This document shows, in pieces, positions 27,738 through 39,106 of a DNA stretch of 64,000 bases (the first letter of the stretch is position 1; each line of letters begins with the position of its first letter). The translations under genes were made by a program, and so were the position numbers. The stretch spans positions 286,501 through 350,500 of the forward strand of contig JAUPFP010000020.1 in assembly GCA_036925085.1 (NCBI GenBank), read 5' to 3'. This DNA comes from Brachycybe producta (lineage: Eukaryota > Arthropoda > Diplopoda > Playtdesmida > Andrognathidae). The notes beneath the pieces are model-generated. The model made no database searches and was not told the origin of the DNA. It saw only the letters and a list, made by a program, of their open reading frames with translations.

Positions 27738-30343
27738 GTAGCCACGGCAGAGAAGGAAGAAACTGGCGGGGGTGGCAGCGGTTCCTCCTTCCTCAGCTCT
27801 TTGCATCCGGGTGATGCGGAGCTGTTGGAGTCGGATGCCGCTTGCTCCCCGGATTCTTTGGGTCAGGCCATAGCCGACTTGGCCGACGGCGGACCTTTGG
27901 GTCTGCTATTGGTTGAGGATGCTGTGGTGACCCAGCCGTCCCCTCGGACCCCTCTGTATTATGGGTCTGTTTGGGGACGGTTGACACCGCCTCCCACCAT
28001 GGGTTCTCCGAGGGCGACCATTAAGTTGAGAGCCATGGAGATCCCGGTGGTTGGTGAGCCGGTGCTTGCCAGCACACCCGTCGAAGAGGTGGCCACCGGT
28101 TTGGCGGCTACCTCCTTGGCGAAATGTGATCTTCTGGTGGACCAAAGCCGGCTAGAATTGGCTAGCATGGCTGAGGAAAGCAGGAATGCCTCCTTGGGAG
28201 GAACCCTGGTCATAGACACAGAGATGGACACCACGGAAGATGGTGTGGTGCCCTTCTCCAGGCGGTGGCGAGGCCAACGGATCCTCTCTTCAGAGGACTT
28301 TTCGGAGTCTGAAGGGAGAGGATCAGGCTCCCTGGGTAAACGGTCTGTGACCGGATCCCACGAGGGTACTCCAGCCCGGAAGGGCAGTCCAATTCCGGTC
28401 GACCCTGTTGGGGAGACGGAAGCGGCCTGCCTGGAAAGGAAGGATGAAGCCGCAGAGTACCAGATGGCGTCAGGTGGTTTCCTGGCGTCGGATGGGAAAC
28501 GCTACTTTGTTGGGGAGTACCCTACCCAGCAGTTCCGTAAGGACGGTTCAAAAACCAAGAAAAAGTCCGGAGCTGCTAGGTACACCGCCAGGATGAAAGC
28601 CCTGGCGAAGAGGGAGGCACAGTTGGAGAGGACGAAGGCTGCCTTGGCGAAGTTTACGCCGGCAGTGGGTCTTCTCCCTGTGTCACCAGCTCATCCTGAG
28701 GAAGCTGCAGGTGCTGCCTGGCCTGTTGGTCAGCCTCCGGTTTCGGGTTCAACCGAAACGGAGGCTGGCTGTTAAGGCTGGCAGTCTGCAACTCCCAAGA
28801 GGGACCGAAGAGCAGAAAAGAAGGTCAATCAGCCTTCTCCTCCCGCTCCGAGGAAGAGCACTCACGCCAGTGGTGGTGGTGGCCAGGGACAGAAACGTCC
28901 CCGCCCCTTCACCCCACCTTTGGCCAGTAATCCGGTGGGAAAGAAGGCTAAGACCTCTCGTGGAGGTCCGGCCGTCTTTCCCAAAGGAAAGTGGAGCCAG
29001 GAGGACCGCTTGTGGTACCACCAGGCACAAGCGGCCAGATGTGCTGCCCTTGTCCTGCGGGACAAGAAGGCTGCACGCCGACGAGAGTTTGAGCTCTAGG
29101 CCTATCAGTTTCCGCCCCTGCAGGAAGCTGATGCCCGAGATCCGCTCAGTACAGGGGAACCTCCCGTCGGAGTTGGTGCCACTACTATTCCGAATGCCAC
29201 CATGGCCGCTGGCCAACAGCGTATCGCCCAAAGGGGTGCGGTACAAGCTTTCAAGGCACCTCACCAAGGTGCGGCAGTTAAACCTGTTGGTGGCAAGGGT
29301 CAGCCGACCCTTGCCCCGGAGAAGAGAAATCTTCCCCGGGATGGGAAGAGACGCTTCGTGGCGACACGAGCATCCTCAACCGTCGGTTCGGCTACGGGAG
29401 CTAGTTCAAAGACTAGTACAGCTTCGGCTGGAAAGTCTGCGACTAGTAAGTCCGGTCAATCGAAGGGGGCTAACCACCCTCCTAAGACTGACCGGCATGG
29501 TAAGTCTGTGAGCTTCGGTGCGTCCAGCTCCCAGCCCGGTCAACTTTCTTCTCATGAGAAGAAAAAGAAAAAGAAGAAGAAAAAGAAGGGCGAGAAGGCC
29601 CGTCATGAGAAGAAGGGATGTCCGAAAGCTTCAACCCGTGGATCCCAGGTAAGTGGTGGTGGTGGAAGTATCGGGATGGAGGAGGAGGAGTCCCGACACG
29701 GTGCGACCGTGTCGGCCGGGAGCCAACCGCACCATACCCGTCAGAGTAAGACGGCGTGGATGGATGATAGGTCAATGCGAGACGTTGTTCTCGGTATACC
29801 TTCATCCTCCCCGAAAATGGTGGCGGTACCGAACTTATTAGTTCGGTCGGTGGGAACTCTCCACCGGGTTAGCTCACCGTTACCTAGCGGTGGGGGCAGC
29901 CCGGCGGGGAAAAATGACGTTCCCGCCAAACGTGGTCCCGTGCCTTCCGTAGGAAAGACACCCTTCTCTCCGGGTCCCATTGATGGGGTCTTTGCGGCCC
30001 TAGGACTGGAAGAAAGAGCCAAGTCTCCTGAGCCCGAAGGCGAAGGTCGACGCTTTGGTGCTTAGCCTCCGTATTCAGAAGGAGAGGTCTTTCTGAATAA
30101 CCGGCTTGGTCTGTGGCAGGACCAGCCGGGAATGGAGGGGTACCAGTTCCACGGATATTATCGTCTGGGGGAGCCACTCCCAGTTCCATGGACGCCATTG
30201 TTGTCGTCATTTGCCATGCGATATGTGCTGGCATTTGGCAGTACGAACTATCCGGTGTTGCTGGTCGTCAACCCGGTAAGGAGATGCTTTGCTGTTTTAG
30301 ACGTGGTGGGGACAGGAGCTGGACTAGTACGTGTAGCCCAGCC
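27738..30343 (+). pseudogene. ORF3 of B1, broken
   Basis: Same protein as ORF3 of A. The start region reads ATAEKEETGGGGSG; the ATG seen in C (GCCATGG) is ACG here. Matching blocks in order: SLHPGDAELLES, TLVIDTEMDTT, GGFLASDGKRYFVGEYPTQQ, KTKKKSGAARYTARMKALAK (about 28555), then after a stop at 28775 and phase changes a Lys run (about 29560), RSMRDVVLGIPSSSPK (29775) and the C-terminal region NNRLGLWQDQPGMEGYQFHG. It breaks off near 30343, about 115 residues before the A protein ends, where B2's leader begins. No catalytic motif, signal peptide or transmembrane segment is visible. Confidence 0.75.
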
Positions 30344-31030
30344 ACTTTTTATGGTCAAAAGACCGTAAAACTGTTTGCCAGGAATAGACTTTGTTCATGG
30401 TCTAGTGGAGGAGAACAATTTTGACCGTAAGGTTGACCGGTAGATCGGTAGGAAATCATGGGGCACAGACAAGTGTCCGTGCGACTACGGTTGAAACCAG
30501 TCTATGGCCAAGATTACCGGTGGTATACCATAGGGCATGGACCATTGTCTGTTTAACTATGGGCAAAACCGGTTTACGGTCAGGGTTTACTGTCGATAGA
30601 CTGGAGTCGTGAGTATGCCTGTAGGGCATAGCCATTCTCCATGAAACTATGGTGGAAAACTGCTTAGGTCATAGTAGTCCGATAAAGAACCGTGGGGCAC
30701 GGATGGATTGTCCATGATACTGTGGTGGTTACCGGGGAAAGGCCTAGGTTATCCGCTAGTAGGATGGTGGGCACGGTGGTTGACTGTGCAGGAACGTTCG
30801 AAAAAGGGATAATGTGCACGACCGGTAGAACATGGTAAAAAGGTATTTTTACCGTAAGTATACGGTGGATTACGGACTTTTGTCCGTATATCACCGGGCA
30901 AAAACGGTAAAAACAACTTAAACCGTAAATCTAACCATGGGACACAAACTTTTGTCCATGAAACCGTGGTTATTTACGGTTCTACAGCTGTTGGATGGTG
31001 TTTTACAGACTTTTGTCCGTGAAAGTGAGT
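30344..31030 (+). repeat. Leader hairpin array of B2
   Basis: Same type as 21800-22530: GGGCACRGAC..GTCCGTG, TACGGACTTTTGTCCGTA and related words at 50-80-base spacing (for example 30874-30891). The 5' LTR and primer-binding site that should precede it are missing. Confidence 0.75.
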
Positions 31031-31039
31031 CCAAATTGC

Positions 31040-32490
31040 AATTATTGGCCATTTCTGCATGGAAATCGGCCAAAACCCTGTTTCTCTGATGATTGGTTGG
31101 GGAAGCATTGCAATGGAGGGGTTGGAGGGGTTGGAGGCATTGTCTCTGACGGAGCACCATTTGACTGTAGATGTTTTGCACAGACCCCAACTGGTACAGG
31201 CATGTGGCCAATGACCATCCTGTTAACCTCCACCACTTCCGGTCCAGTTGCATGTGTAGGTGGTCTTTTACTGGAAGAGACAGACGATGGAATCCAAGTT
31301 GCGATCGCCGTCATGGTTTGCATCGATGTCCGAAAAGCAACATCGGTTGGTGTCCCTTGGGATTGAATGACTGCAGTTGCAGGGTCATCTTTCCATGGAA
31401 GGGCAACCACGGTTCGCACCATCACCTGTGCACTCGAGGGATGTATGGAGGGAGGCGCCGCCGGTTTCGACCAGGCGGATATCTCCAGGAGGAACTTGGA
31501 CCACTCCTGTGGGAGTTGGTCAGAGAGTTCCTCCGGTCATTCAGCGACCGAGGGTCCACTTGGTGGAACTCACGGATGCTGAGTCTTATGCTGAGTCTTT
31601 GGGGAACCGGAGCAGGGCACCACGGTGTGTAAGTACCACGCCATGGATGCCTGCACCGGCCATTTCATCGGAGATCCAGGCACTTGGGTTTTTCAACCAG
31701 GTCCACTCGTTTATTTGGTATGATGGACGAGAGGACATGATGCCTTTTCTCCGACAGTTCGAAGCAAAGCTATAGCTCAGAGCTGTATGGATGAGGCCAG
31801 GTGCAGTTACTTGACGTATCTGCTGGATGGCCCGGCTGAGGAATACTATGCCAGTTTGGTAGAGTTTCAGCTGGACCTGAAATGGCCATAGCTAAAGGAG
31901 GCCATGTTCCGGCATTTCGGTACCAAGAAACAGGCTCAGAATTGTTTTGATCAGTTCAAAACACTGGTGCAGAAGCCGATCAAGTCACTCCAGGCATTCT
32001 ACTAGCACTTTACTGAGCAGGCAGAACGAGTTTTTCTTTATGAGGATGAGTCTTGTAGACTCCTCCGATTTAAGAAGCTCTTTTGGTCGAGGGCCGAAAA
32101 GGTGCGAGCGTTCGCTATTGAGGCAATGTTGGTCGAGGCCGACATGCTGACGGCAGGTAAATTGCCTGCCCATACCTTCACTGTACCAAAGACCAAGACT
32201 ACGGTCAAGGCCTCCGGTTCTGTGGCACAGCCCAAACGCTCTGCTTATTCTTCCTCCAACCCTTGTTGTGTAAAAGCGACTGTTCCATCCAATGCAGACA
32301 GAGCGACTGCCAAGACCAGAGGAAAGAAGGGTAACAAGACTAGGTGGCAGAGCCAGGGTTGAAATCAGTCCACAGCAGCACCATCTGGGCCTGGCCAAAC
32401 GGCTGGAGGTGGAGGTCCCATCCGGAAGCAACCAGGTCCATGCTACAAGTGCGTCCAAATGGGTCACTTGAAGAAGGAATGTCCATAGGC
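31040..32490 (+). pseudogene. gag of B2 with capsid and CCHC knuckle
   Basis: Unlike B1 this copy keeps the whole of gag, in several phases. The capsid part reads FFNQVHSFIWYDGRED and MMPFLRQFEAKL near 31690-31775 (A: FFNPVHSFARYDGRED), then TYLLDGPAEEYYASL and AFAIEAMLVEADMLTAGKLP at about 32110-32165. The knuckle CYKCVQMGHLKKEC at about 32443-32486 is a CX2CX4HX4C zinc-binding motif of RNA-binding nucleocapsids. Many stops and small indels show it is older or less constrained than A. Confidence 0.75.
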
Positions 32491-33700
32491 TATGGCCCGA
32501 GAACAGGTTGCCACAGTGACACCTGGTGAAACCTAAGTGGTGCCGTATGGGGCGGGTCTTGTAGCCGTGGTATGACAGGACCATGAGTATCTGTCCACCA
32601 TGATCGATGGACAGATGTTCTCTCCTCATTAAACCGGCACTAGTCGCTGCAGAACTGAGCTGCAGTCAGCCAGGTTTGCTTAAAAACTAAGGTGTCCAGC
32701 AAAGCCGGCAAAGTGAGGAAGGGACATACCTTCGGGCAGTGTCCAAGTATGTGGGTGTCCTCCTGGAAGCAGAGGTGCCTCTGGCAAGGTCTGTGGACCC
32801 AGAAATTACCTGTTGGGTGTTTCCGAAGCCATACCCACATTGGAAGCTGAGCTGTCCCAACTGGAGAGTTGGGTGGCACCTTATTTTCCTATTCATAGGG
32901 GAGAAGGTCTGAACAGTACGGGCATTGCGAGGGCTTCAGGCATTGGTGCACCCATGCTGTTGCCAGGCCTGGTAGGTCTCCTGGTTTGGAGACTGGTACC
33001 TAGGCCTCCAAGTATCCGGTACAACCGTCCTTGGCGGACAGGAAGATGGATGAGGTTCGGAAAACAATGTCAGTTGCCCATAGCTGAATTGCAAAGCTGT
33101 GCTTATTTGCATGGCGCACCACGTGTTCTGTTGCTAATGAACAATTGGCTGGTTGAGTTGATCGTCAACAACAGGGCTGTGGTTTTGGTTATGAGCATGT
33201 CGGTGGCACAGGAGACGGGGTTACTGGTGCAGGAGGTTACCCTCCCCTCATGCCTTTGTGGCATGGGCAGGTACTCATTCGTGATAGGAGTCATGTACGT
33301 GGACATGTCATGCCACGGTAGGTCCATCAGCGCCCATCTTCTCCTCATTGTGGGTGAAGGAGAAGTCATTATAGGTGTTGACCTGGCTTCTCTGTTTGGG
33401 CTGATAGTGGACATTGTGAGCCGGAAAATTTAGTTCCGGGAAGACATCTGGACCGCACATCCAGATGCTCTTCATGCTGCACTGGCCGATCAGGCTTTGC
33501 AGGGTACTGAAGTACTACACCTTCCGAACTCGTTATTAGAGTCATTGACGAAGCCTCTGCTACTCCCTCCATTCGGGATACTGGAAGGCATGCCTGCAGA
33601 TCCTGGGAAAGTTTATGGGTAGGTCGACGTTGTGTCGCCTGCAATCGCTGAGACCAGTTCTCCAATTAGGAGCTTGGACGTTTTTTCTCTGTGACTGTTG
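32491..33700 (+). pseudogene. Protease region of B2, active site lost
   Basis: The frame at 32813-33433 matches A's protease segment (WLVELIVNNRAVVLVMSMSV against A's LLEMIVDTGADVSVLSITAA), so the catalytic DTGA is replaced by NNRA. Flanking blocks are kept: FVIGVMYVDMSCHGRSIS and GEGEVIIGVDLASLFGLIVD. Without the Asp the protease would not work. The downstream linker to RT is broken. Confidence 0.7.
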
Positions 33701-35808
33701 GAGAATGTATAGCTATCAGATCATGAGCTGAAGCAGAGAGCTATGAGTCTGAGAGCATGCTGGTCCTGGACAGCTGCTTCTCATTGGGCCCTTGTAAAGC
33801 CTTAGGTGACCGTGGTCTGTTGGCGGTGGCAGGAATTGCCGAAACTACAGAGGAAGACACAAGATATTTCTTGAAAATGTCACTGACGTACCCATTGCCC
33901 TGGAAACAGGGGAGGGTGTCGCTACAGCTCAAGTTGTGGAGGCAGCCCTTGTGGTGGGACTGGATGGTCCATCTAAGTTGAGAGGGGAGAAACCCAACTC
34001 ATAGAGATGGCCGGACAGAGGAGCTTTCGGTTAAGTTAAGAAGGGCAGCCGGTACAGGTTGCCTGGTCCTCAACTTGGAAGTCGGTCCTACTCTCGAAGA
34101 GTGCTTAAAATTGTACCTAGTCTGAAGCCTGAAGAGATGGCATAGCTTCGAGAGTTCCTGCTGGAATGCCGTGATCATTTTGTGTTCGATTATACAGAAC
34201 TGGGGGAAACCCAGCTCGTCGAACATACAATTGATACCGGTGGGTTACCTCCGGTGCGGGAGGGGTTGCGAAGAACCGCTTCAGTGGCACATGCAATCGA
34301 GAGAGAAGAGGTAGTGAAAATGTTGGATGCATGGGTAATCCAACCTTCGCATAGTCCGTACGCAAGCCCTATCTTACTTGTTCGCAAGAAGGATGGTGGC
34401 TTTCATTTCTGTGTGGATTATCGGAGACTGAACACCCAGACAAAAGCGGATCAGTACCCGCTACCTCACATCGATGATGCCCTCGATTCGCTTGCCAGAA
34501 TGAAGTATTTTGCAACCCTGCACCTCGCTAGGAGTTACTGCCAGGTCAGGATGGCTTAGCAGGACTTTGAGAAGACAGCATTCATTTGCTCTCAAGGTCT
34601 GTTTGAGTTTCAGAAAATGCCTTTCGGACTCTGTAATGCTCCGGCCACAATGCAAAAAGGGTTAGACCTCTTGAGATATTATTGTTTTTGGGAACACCTT
34701 TTAGCAGTTTCTCGACCGCTTAGTTACTGTCCTTGGACTGTTACGAGGGGCGGAGCTGAAACTCTAGCTGAAGAAGTGTTTCTTCGGATTTGACTAGGTC
34801 AAATATCTCGTTCACATTGTTAGTGCCGAGGGAGTTGTTCCGGACCTGGGTCTCATAAGAGCAGTCGAATAGTTCAATGTCTGTACAACGGTGACCGCCG
34901 TCCAAACTTTTCTTGAACTGGCCGGCTACTACCATAGGTTCATTAAGGACTTCGCCAAGGGAAGGATGCATCTTTTTGTCGGAGCAGTGTGGTCTAGCAT
35001 TATATTGGTTAGACATTTTAACCGAAGCACCAGTGCTCACCATGTATGATCCACATGGTGAGGTGTTAATTCAAACCGATGCGAGTGGGTACGGTGTAGG
35101 TGTTGTAGTATACTTGAAGTTATCTGAGGACTAGGCTCCTCGGGTTCTGGCCTACGCTAGCCATCTCATGAAACAACCAGAAACATGGCATAGTGTCACC
35201 GAGCAGGAATGCTTGGCGATCCTTTAACCGGGACTTCGTAACTGATCACTATGTGCTCTGTCATTTGCAGAATGCCAAAAACCTGCAAAGGGTGCCTGCA
35301 TTGGCAAATGCATTTGCAGGATTACCGGTATAAGATTCAGTTTAGGAAGGGGAAACTTCATGGGGCTGCCCACTGTTTGAGTCGGTATCCGGTAAATGAA
35401 GTTGATAATCCTTCTTTGCCTGAACACGTTAAGGTTGATGTGGGTGAGGTTATTTTTCCGATCCTTTCCGAGGTGGATTGGGTTATGGAGCAGGCTAATG
35501 ACAATTGGTGCTCCAAGGTGATTAATGAGCTCCACACCGACCCCAACTCGAACATAAGGTTCAAGTTTGTGGTGGCAAACAAGTTGTTGTATGCCATTAA
35601 ATCCATACAGGATCGCAAAAGAACTGTGTTGGTTGTGCCGAGGTCGTGTCAAGCCTTCGGCTTGCGGTAGTTGCACGATAGCTCTGAAGCTGGTCACTTC
35701 GGAGTGTTAAAGACATACCAACGGTTACGTACTTGTTTCTACTGGTTTGGTATGAAACATGACATGGTGGAGTATGTTAAGTCATGCTTGTTGTGTCAAA
35801 GAGGATTC
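33701..35808 (+). pseudogene. RT and RNase H of B2, catalytic box deleted
   Basis: 34182-34559 reads the RT N-terminal half ([56 protein letters not shown]). Around 34672 about 45 bases are missing compared with B1, including the YLDD codons. RNase H remnants follow (VLIQTDASGYGVGVVVY near 35070) and a linker with SEVDWVMEQANDNWCSKV. The zinc finger starts (DSSEAGHFGVLKTYQRLR). At about 35808 the sequence jumps into ORF3, so the integrase core is absent. Confidence 0.75.
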
Positions 35809-36440
35809 TGTGGCGCACTTTTCACGGTGGTGGAGAGGCCAACTTATCCTCTCTTCAGAGGACTCTGCGGAGTCTGAAGGGAGAGGATCGGCCTCCCTGG
35901 GTAAAAGGTCTATGACCGGATCCCGGGAGGGAACTCCAGCCCATAAGGGCAGCCCAATTCCAGTCAACCCTCCAGGAAGATGGAAGTGGTCTGTCTAGAA
36001 AGGCAAGATGAGAGTGCCCAGTACCAGACCCAGTCAGGTGGTCTCCTGATGGGGGATGGGAAATGCTACTTTGTTGGAGAATACCCTACCCAGCAGTTCA
36101 AGAAGGACGATTCGAAAACCAAGAAGAAGTCCGGAGCTGCTAGCTACACCACCAGGATGAAAGCTCTGGTGGAGAGGGAGGCTCAGTTGGAGAGGATGAA
36201 AGCTGCCATGGCGAAGTTTACGCCAGCAGTGGGTCTTCTCCCTGAGACTCAAGCTCATTTTGAGGAAGGCTGGCTGTTCGTGCTGGCAGTCTGCGACTCC
36301 CAAGAGGAACCGACGAGCAGAAAAGAAGGCCAATCAGCAATCTCCTCCGCTCTGAGGAAGAGCACTCCTGCTAGTGGTGGTGGTGGTCAGGGACAGAAAC
36401 ATCCCTGTCCATTCACACCACCTGTGGCTAGTAATCCGGT
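35809..36440 (+). pseudogene. Internal piece of ORF3 in B2
   Basis: Matches B1's ORF3 at about 28236-28935: RWWRGQLILSSEDSAESEGR, GDGKCYFVGEYPTQQFKKDD, TKKKSGAASYTTRMKALVER and the Gly-rich GGGGQGQKHPC. It starts in the middle of the protein and ends at AGTAATCCGGTGGG, where the sequence continues in the 3' LTR. A GGTGGG word at the joint occurs on both sides, which suggests a microhomology-mediated deletion. Confidence 0.7.
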
Positions 36441-37062
36441 GGGTGGTATATAATGGTGGTGGCCATTATAACCTGGACAGTGAATGTTGAACCCTGGATG
36501 CCTGGTGCAGGTTTGTGTGTGTGCTCCTTCAATCTTCAACAGGTGGCCAAGATGGCCACCACTCATCTATTGTGCATCTTCCGTTTCTTCTCTGCTGGAT
36601 AGAAAGCATCCAGCAGATTATTGTATTCACTATGAGTGTTTTTATATAATTTATTTGTTTAATAAAGTAACAATTTTATTTTCACTCAACCCCTTGTGTC
36701 TGTGTGTATTATTTATATGGTAATCATTGGGCAAGTTACCACGGGGAGGGTGGGGGTTTGCCGGTGGGGTTACGCAGGCACTTCACCATCATATTTCGGT
36801 GTGTTATGCGACATGTCGGCCGGTACTTCGTGTCGTCACCCACGGTGAGATCCACCGGGGATTCACCGTGGGTTCTCCGTCGTGTTCGGCTGCCATTCGA
36901 CCGTCGATCTTCGGGGAAGATCCTCCAACTGATGCTACCTACCAACACGGAAAACAAAAATAGGGTTGGCCCATGCTTCGACCCGTACCAAGGAGGATCA
37001 AGCAGTGGAAAGTTGGGAAAAGTTTACCGGGAACATTGTAACGGCCAAGTCGGGTCGTTAAA
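36441..37062 (+). repeat. 3' LTR of element B, 5' truncated
   Basis: Matches the last four fifths of the LTR at 20982-21755, starting at its GGTGATATATATGG region. It includes TAATAAAGTAAC at about 36658, a likely polyadenylation region, and CACGGGGAGGGTGGGGG. It ends GTCGTTAA, so the terminal TACA is altered or lost, and the next bases belong to a Tc1 relic. Confidence 0.75.
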
Positions 37063-37290
37063 CTTTAAACAATATGTATAAGCAAATTTAAAAAATTCTG
37101 CCCAGAAGCAACTAAAATAGCACTTTTGAGCTCTACTGTTGTAGTATAATCATGGCAATCTGCTTAATTACTATGTACAATGATGTCCTAAAAGTTGTCT
37201 GTAGGATTTAAGTTCTTTAGTTTACTGGAGTGAACAGGTGCATTTTCTTGCTCGAATACTAAGCTAACACTAGGGATTCGACTTTGGTCA
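37063..37290 (-). pseudogene. Tc1-like transposase relic, C-terminal part
   Basis: On the minus strand: EQENAPVHSS, then LNPTDNF, where the family has PDLNPIENxW around its last catalytic acidic residue, and DCHDYTTTVELKS. The same segment in other copies is at 41170-40925. The N-terminal part is missing; the break lies at the edge of the gypsy LTR. Confidence 0.6.
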
Positions 37291-37369
37291 TTTAGTAAAC
37301 ACTCTCATGACATTTTCTGATAATAACCATTATTTTTTGTTTGAAATGAAAGTAAAGCTACTCATTGGA

Positions 37370-38110
37370 AGAGGTGCTTCTCATATTGTTAGGCTCCCAT
37401 CGAAAAACTTTCTGAGGGGAAAAATTCAATCTTGATGATCTTGACATACTTTTTCTTTTCTTCATATTGAAAGTATGTGAGGAAAAAACCACAATATTTT
37501 TCTAATCAAAAATTTGTCAGTAGGTCAGCCTAATGATATGGGAAACATTTAGTGTCTTTGGAATGAGCAGCTTAGTTTTTGAAATGCGTAGCTTAGGATT
37601 TATTTCAATCAATACAAATATCATCACTTATCAGACAATATATTGGGACGATATGCACTGCCATAAAAACATCGATTCCACAACATTAGTTTAATATTCA
37701 AGCAAGAAAATGCACCAGTTTGTTCCAGTAAAATAACAAAAAAATGGTTTCGAAACCAAAAGATCACCACTTTCGAACGACCAATGTGTTCCCTCAATTT
37801 AATTCGTAGAGAACATTTGGTACATCATCGTACGTGATGATATTACGGATTGATATAACAGATTGCCATAATTATAATACATTAGTAGAGCTGAAAAGGG
37901 CTGTTTTACCTGCTTCGGGGTAGAATTTCTGTAAATGTGCTTTAAAATAATGTTTAGAGTATGTAGAAAAAATGTTTTCAGTTATAAAACATCAGGACAG
38001 TTGTATGCTTTGTTGATTAAAAAATAACACGCTGAACACAACATTCAGCATCTTATTTTGTCACAATAACTAATAAAAGTGAAAAGTTTATTAGTGCGTC
38101 TGTAATTATG
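37370..38110 (+). pseudogene. Tc1-like transposase relic, plus strand
   Basis: Shifting frames give a stretch like EKNFNLDDLD, MIWETFSVFGMSSLVF (the family's MVWGxFSxxGxxxLxF), SINTNIITYQTI and FKQENAPVCSSKITKKWFRN. The last is the NAPxHxS block before the final catalytic Asp/Glu. The enzyme would cut and paste DDE-type elements with TA target sites. The 3' part to about 38110 mirrors the sequence at 40800-40960 on the other strand. It is old and full of stops. Confidence 0.65.
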
Positions 38111-38572
38111 AAACAGTCATTTTCCTGTATTTAATTTTTTTTTTATTTTTATCATTTAAAAAAAATTCTTCCTAGCAGAAAATTTATAATATAAGATACT
38201 ATCTTTATGTTAAAAATTTCAGGCGAATCAATCAAGTACAATTGAGTTATAATTAATTTCTGGGTTGTGTGAACACTATCACACCCGTCGAAGCCGGGCT
38301 TTCTTTCTAGTTTAATAATAATAATGTAATTGATTAAGAATTTCTGGAAATGTGAGGTGACAACCTTTGCCACAAAAATGGGGGGAATGGAGACTTTCGT
38401 TTTTGGATTAGTATTGGGTAAGCATTGGCCATATTTTGAAAATAAATTTTACTAGCGTTTGCCTGTTAGAATTAGCAGAGCACATGCATATTATATTATA
38501 TAAGAAAGTAATTGCAGATATGCGTTAGCAGCGCCATCTATTGATCACCAATGGAAACTGCCGATGAGACGT
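38111..38572. other. AT-rich spacer, nothing identified
   Basis: No gene. Runs of T and short direct words; grades into the (TA)n tract. Confidence 0.35.
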
Positions 38573-38609
38573 TCATGTATATATATAAAAATATATATAT
38601 ATATATATG

Positions 38610-38675
<66 letters not shown>

Positions 38676-38690
38676 TAATATTATAAATTT
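38573..38690. repeat. (TA)n microsatellite
   Basis: About 100 bases of alternating TA with a few GTATGT breaks. Confidence 0.95.
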
Positions 38691-38697
38691 TATGAAT

Positions 38698-39106
38698 ACT
38701 AGTGGGGTAACCCATAATAAATGACGGGAGCATCTAGTTTATTTTTGTGTGACTGTCCGGTTGTCATGAAGTAATTCGCCTTGACCGCTTGTGTTTTTTA
38801 TAAGCACCTTAATATTGTTACAGGTATGTGAAGACAGGGAGATACAGTCGTGTGCCTCGCCCTTTTATGACTGTCAGACCAAATATCAACCAATTGAAAA
38901 TTGAAAAGAATGAGGCATGTGACATCAGACGACATAACAAAATAATTAAAAGTTGCTGGCCCTCGTAAAAAAGGCGGGGAAAGCGACTGTATTTTACTAT
39001 CTTTACTTGCCTGTCCTTACTATTGTTTGGGTTCTTGGATCGGGAGAGTGCAACATAAAGTTGACCATGAGAAAAAACTGTTCATTTAAATTTCTATCTT
39101 ATTAAG
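38698..39106 (+). repeat. Interspersed repeat, copy 2, upstream half
   Basis: Starts TACTAGTGGGGTAACCC, as at 19243, then AATAAATGACGGGAGC. Just before the minisatellite it has GTTCTTGGATCGGGAGAG and AAAGTTGACCATGAGAAAAAA, which recur at 40460-40515 and, in part, at 19465. The repeat family carries the minisatellite inside it. Confidence 0.6.

Larger units (their letters stand above)
20982..37062 (+). mobile_element. Complex Ty3/gypsy insertion: deleted copies B1 and B2 head to tail
   Basis: A 5' LTR at 20982-21755 and a truncated 3' LTR at 36441-37062 enclose two successive gypsy interiors on the plus strand. B1 (to about 30343) has leader, gag stub, pol and ORF3. B2 (from about 30344) has leader, gag, protease, RT/RNase H and an ORF3 piece. 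No LTR lies between them; the joint near 30343 runs from late ORF3 straight into leader hairpins. This could be a dimer with a deletion across the middle LTR, or a template-switch product. No target duplication can be seen because the right LTR end is altered. Confidence 0.75.

Noticed and set aside
38545..38733. Frame with long Tyr-Ile repeats
   Set aside because: Translation of the (TA)n microsatellite.
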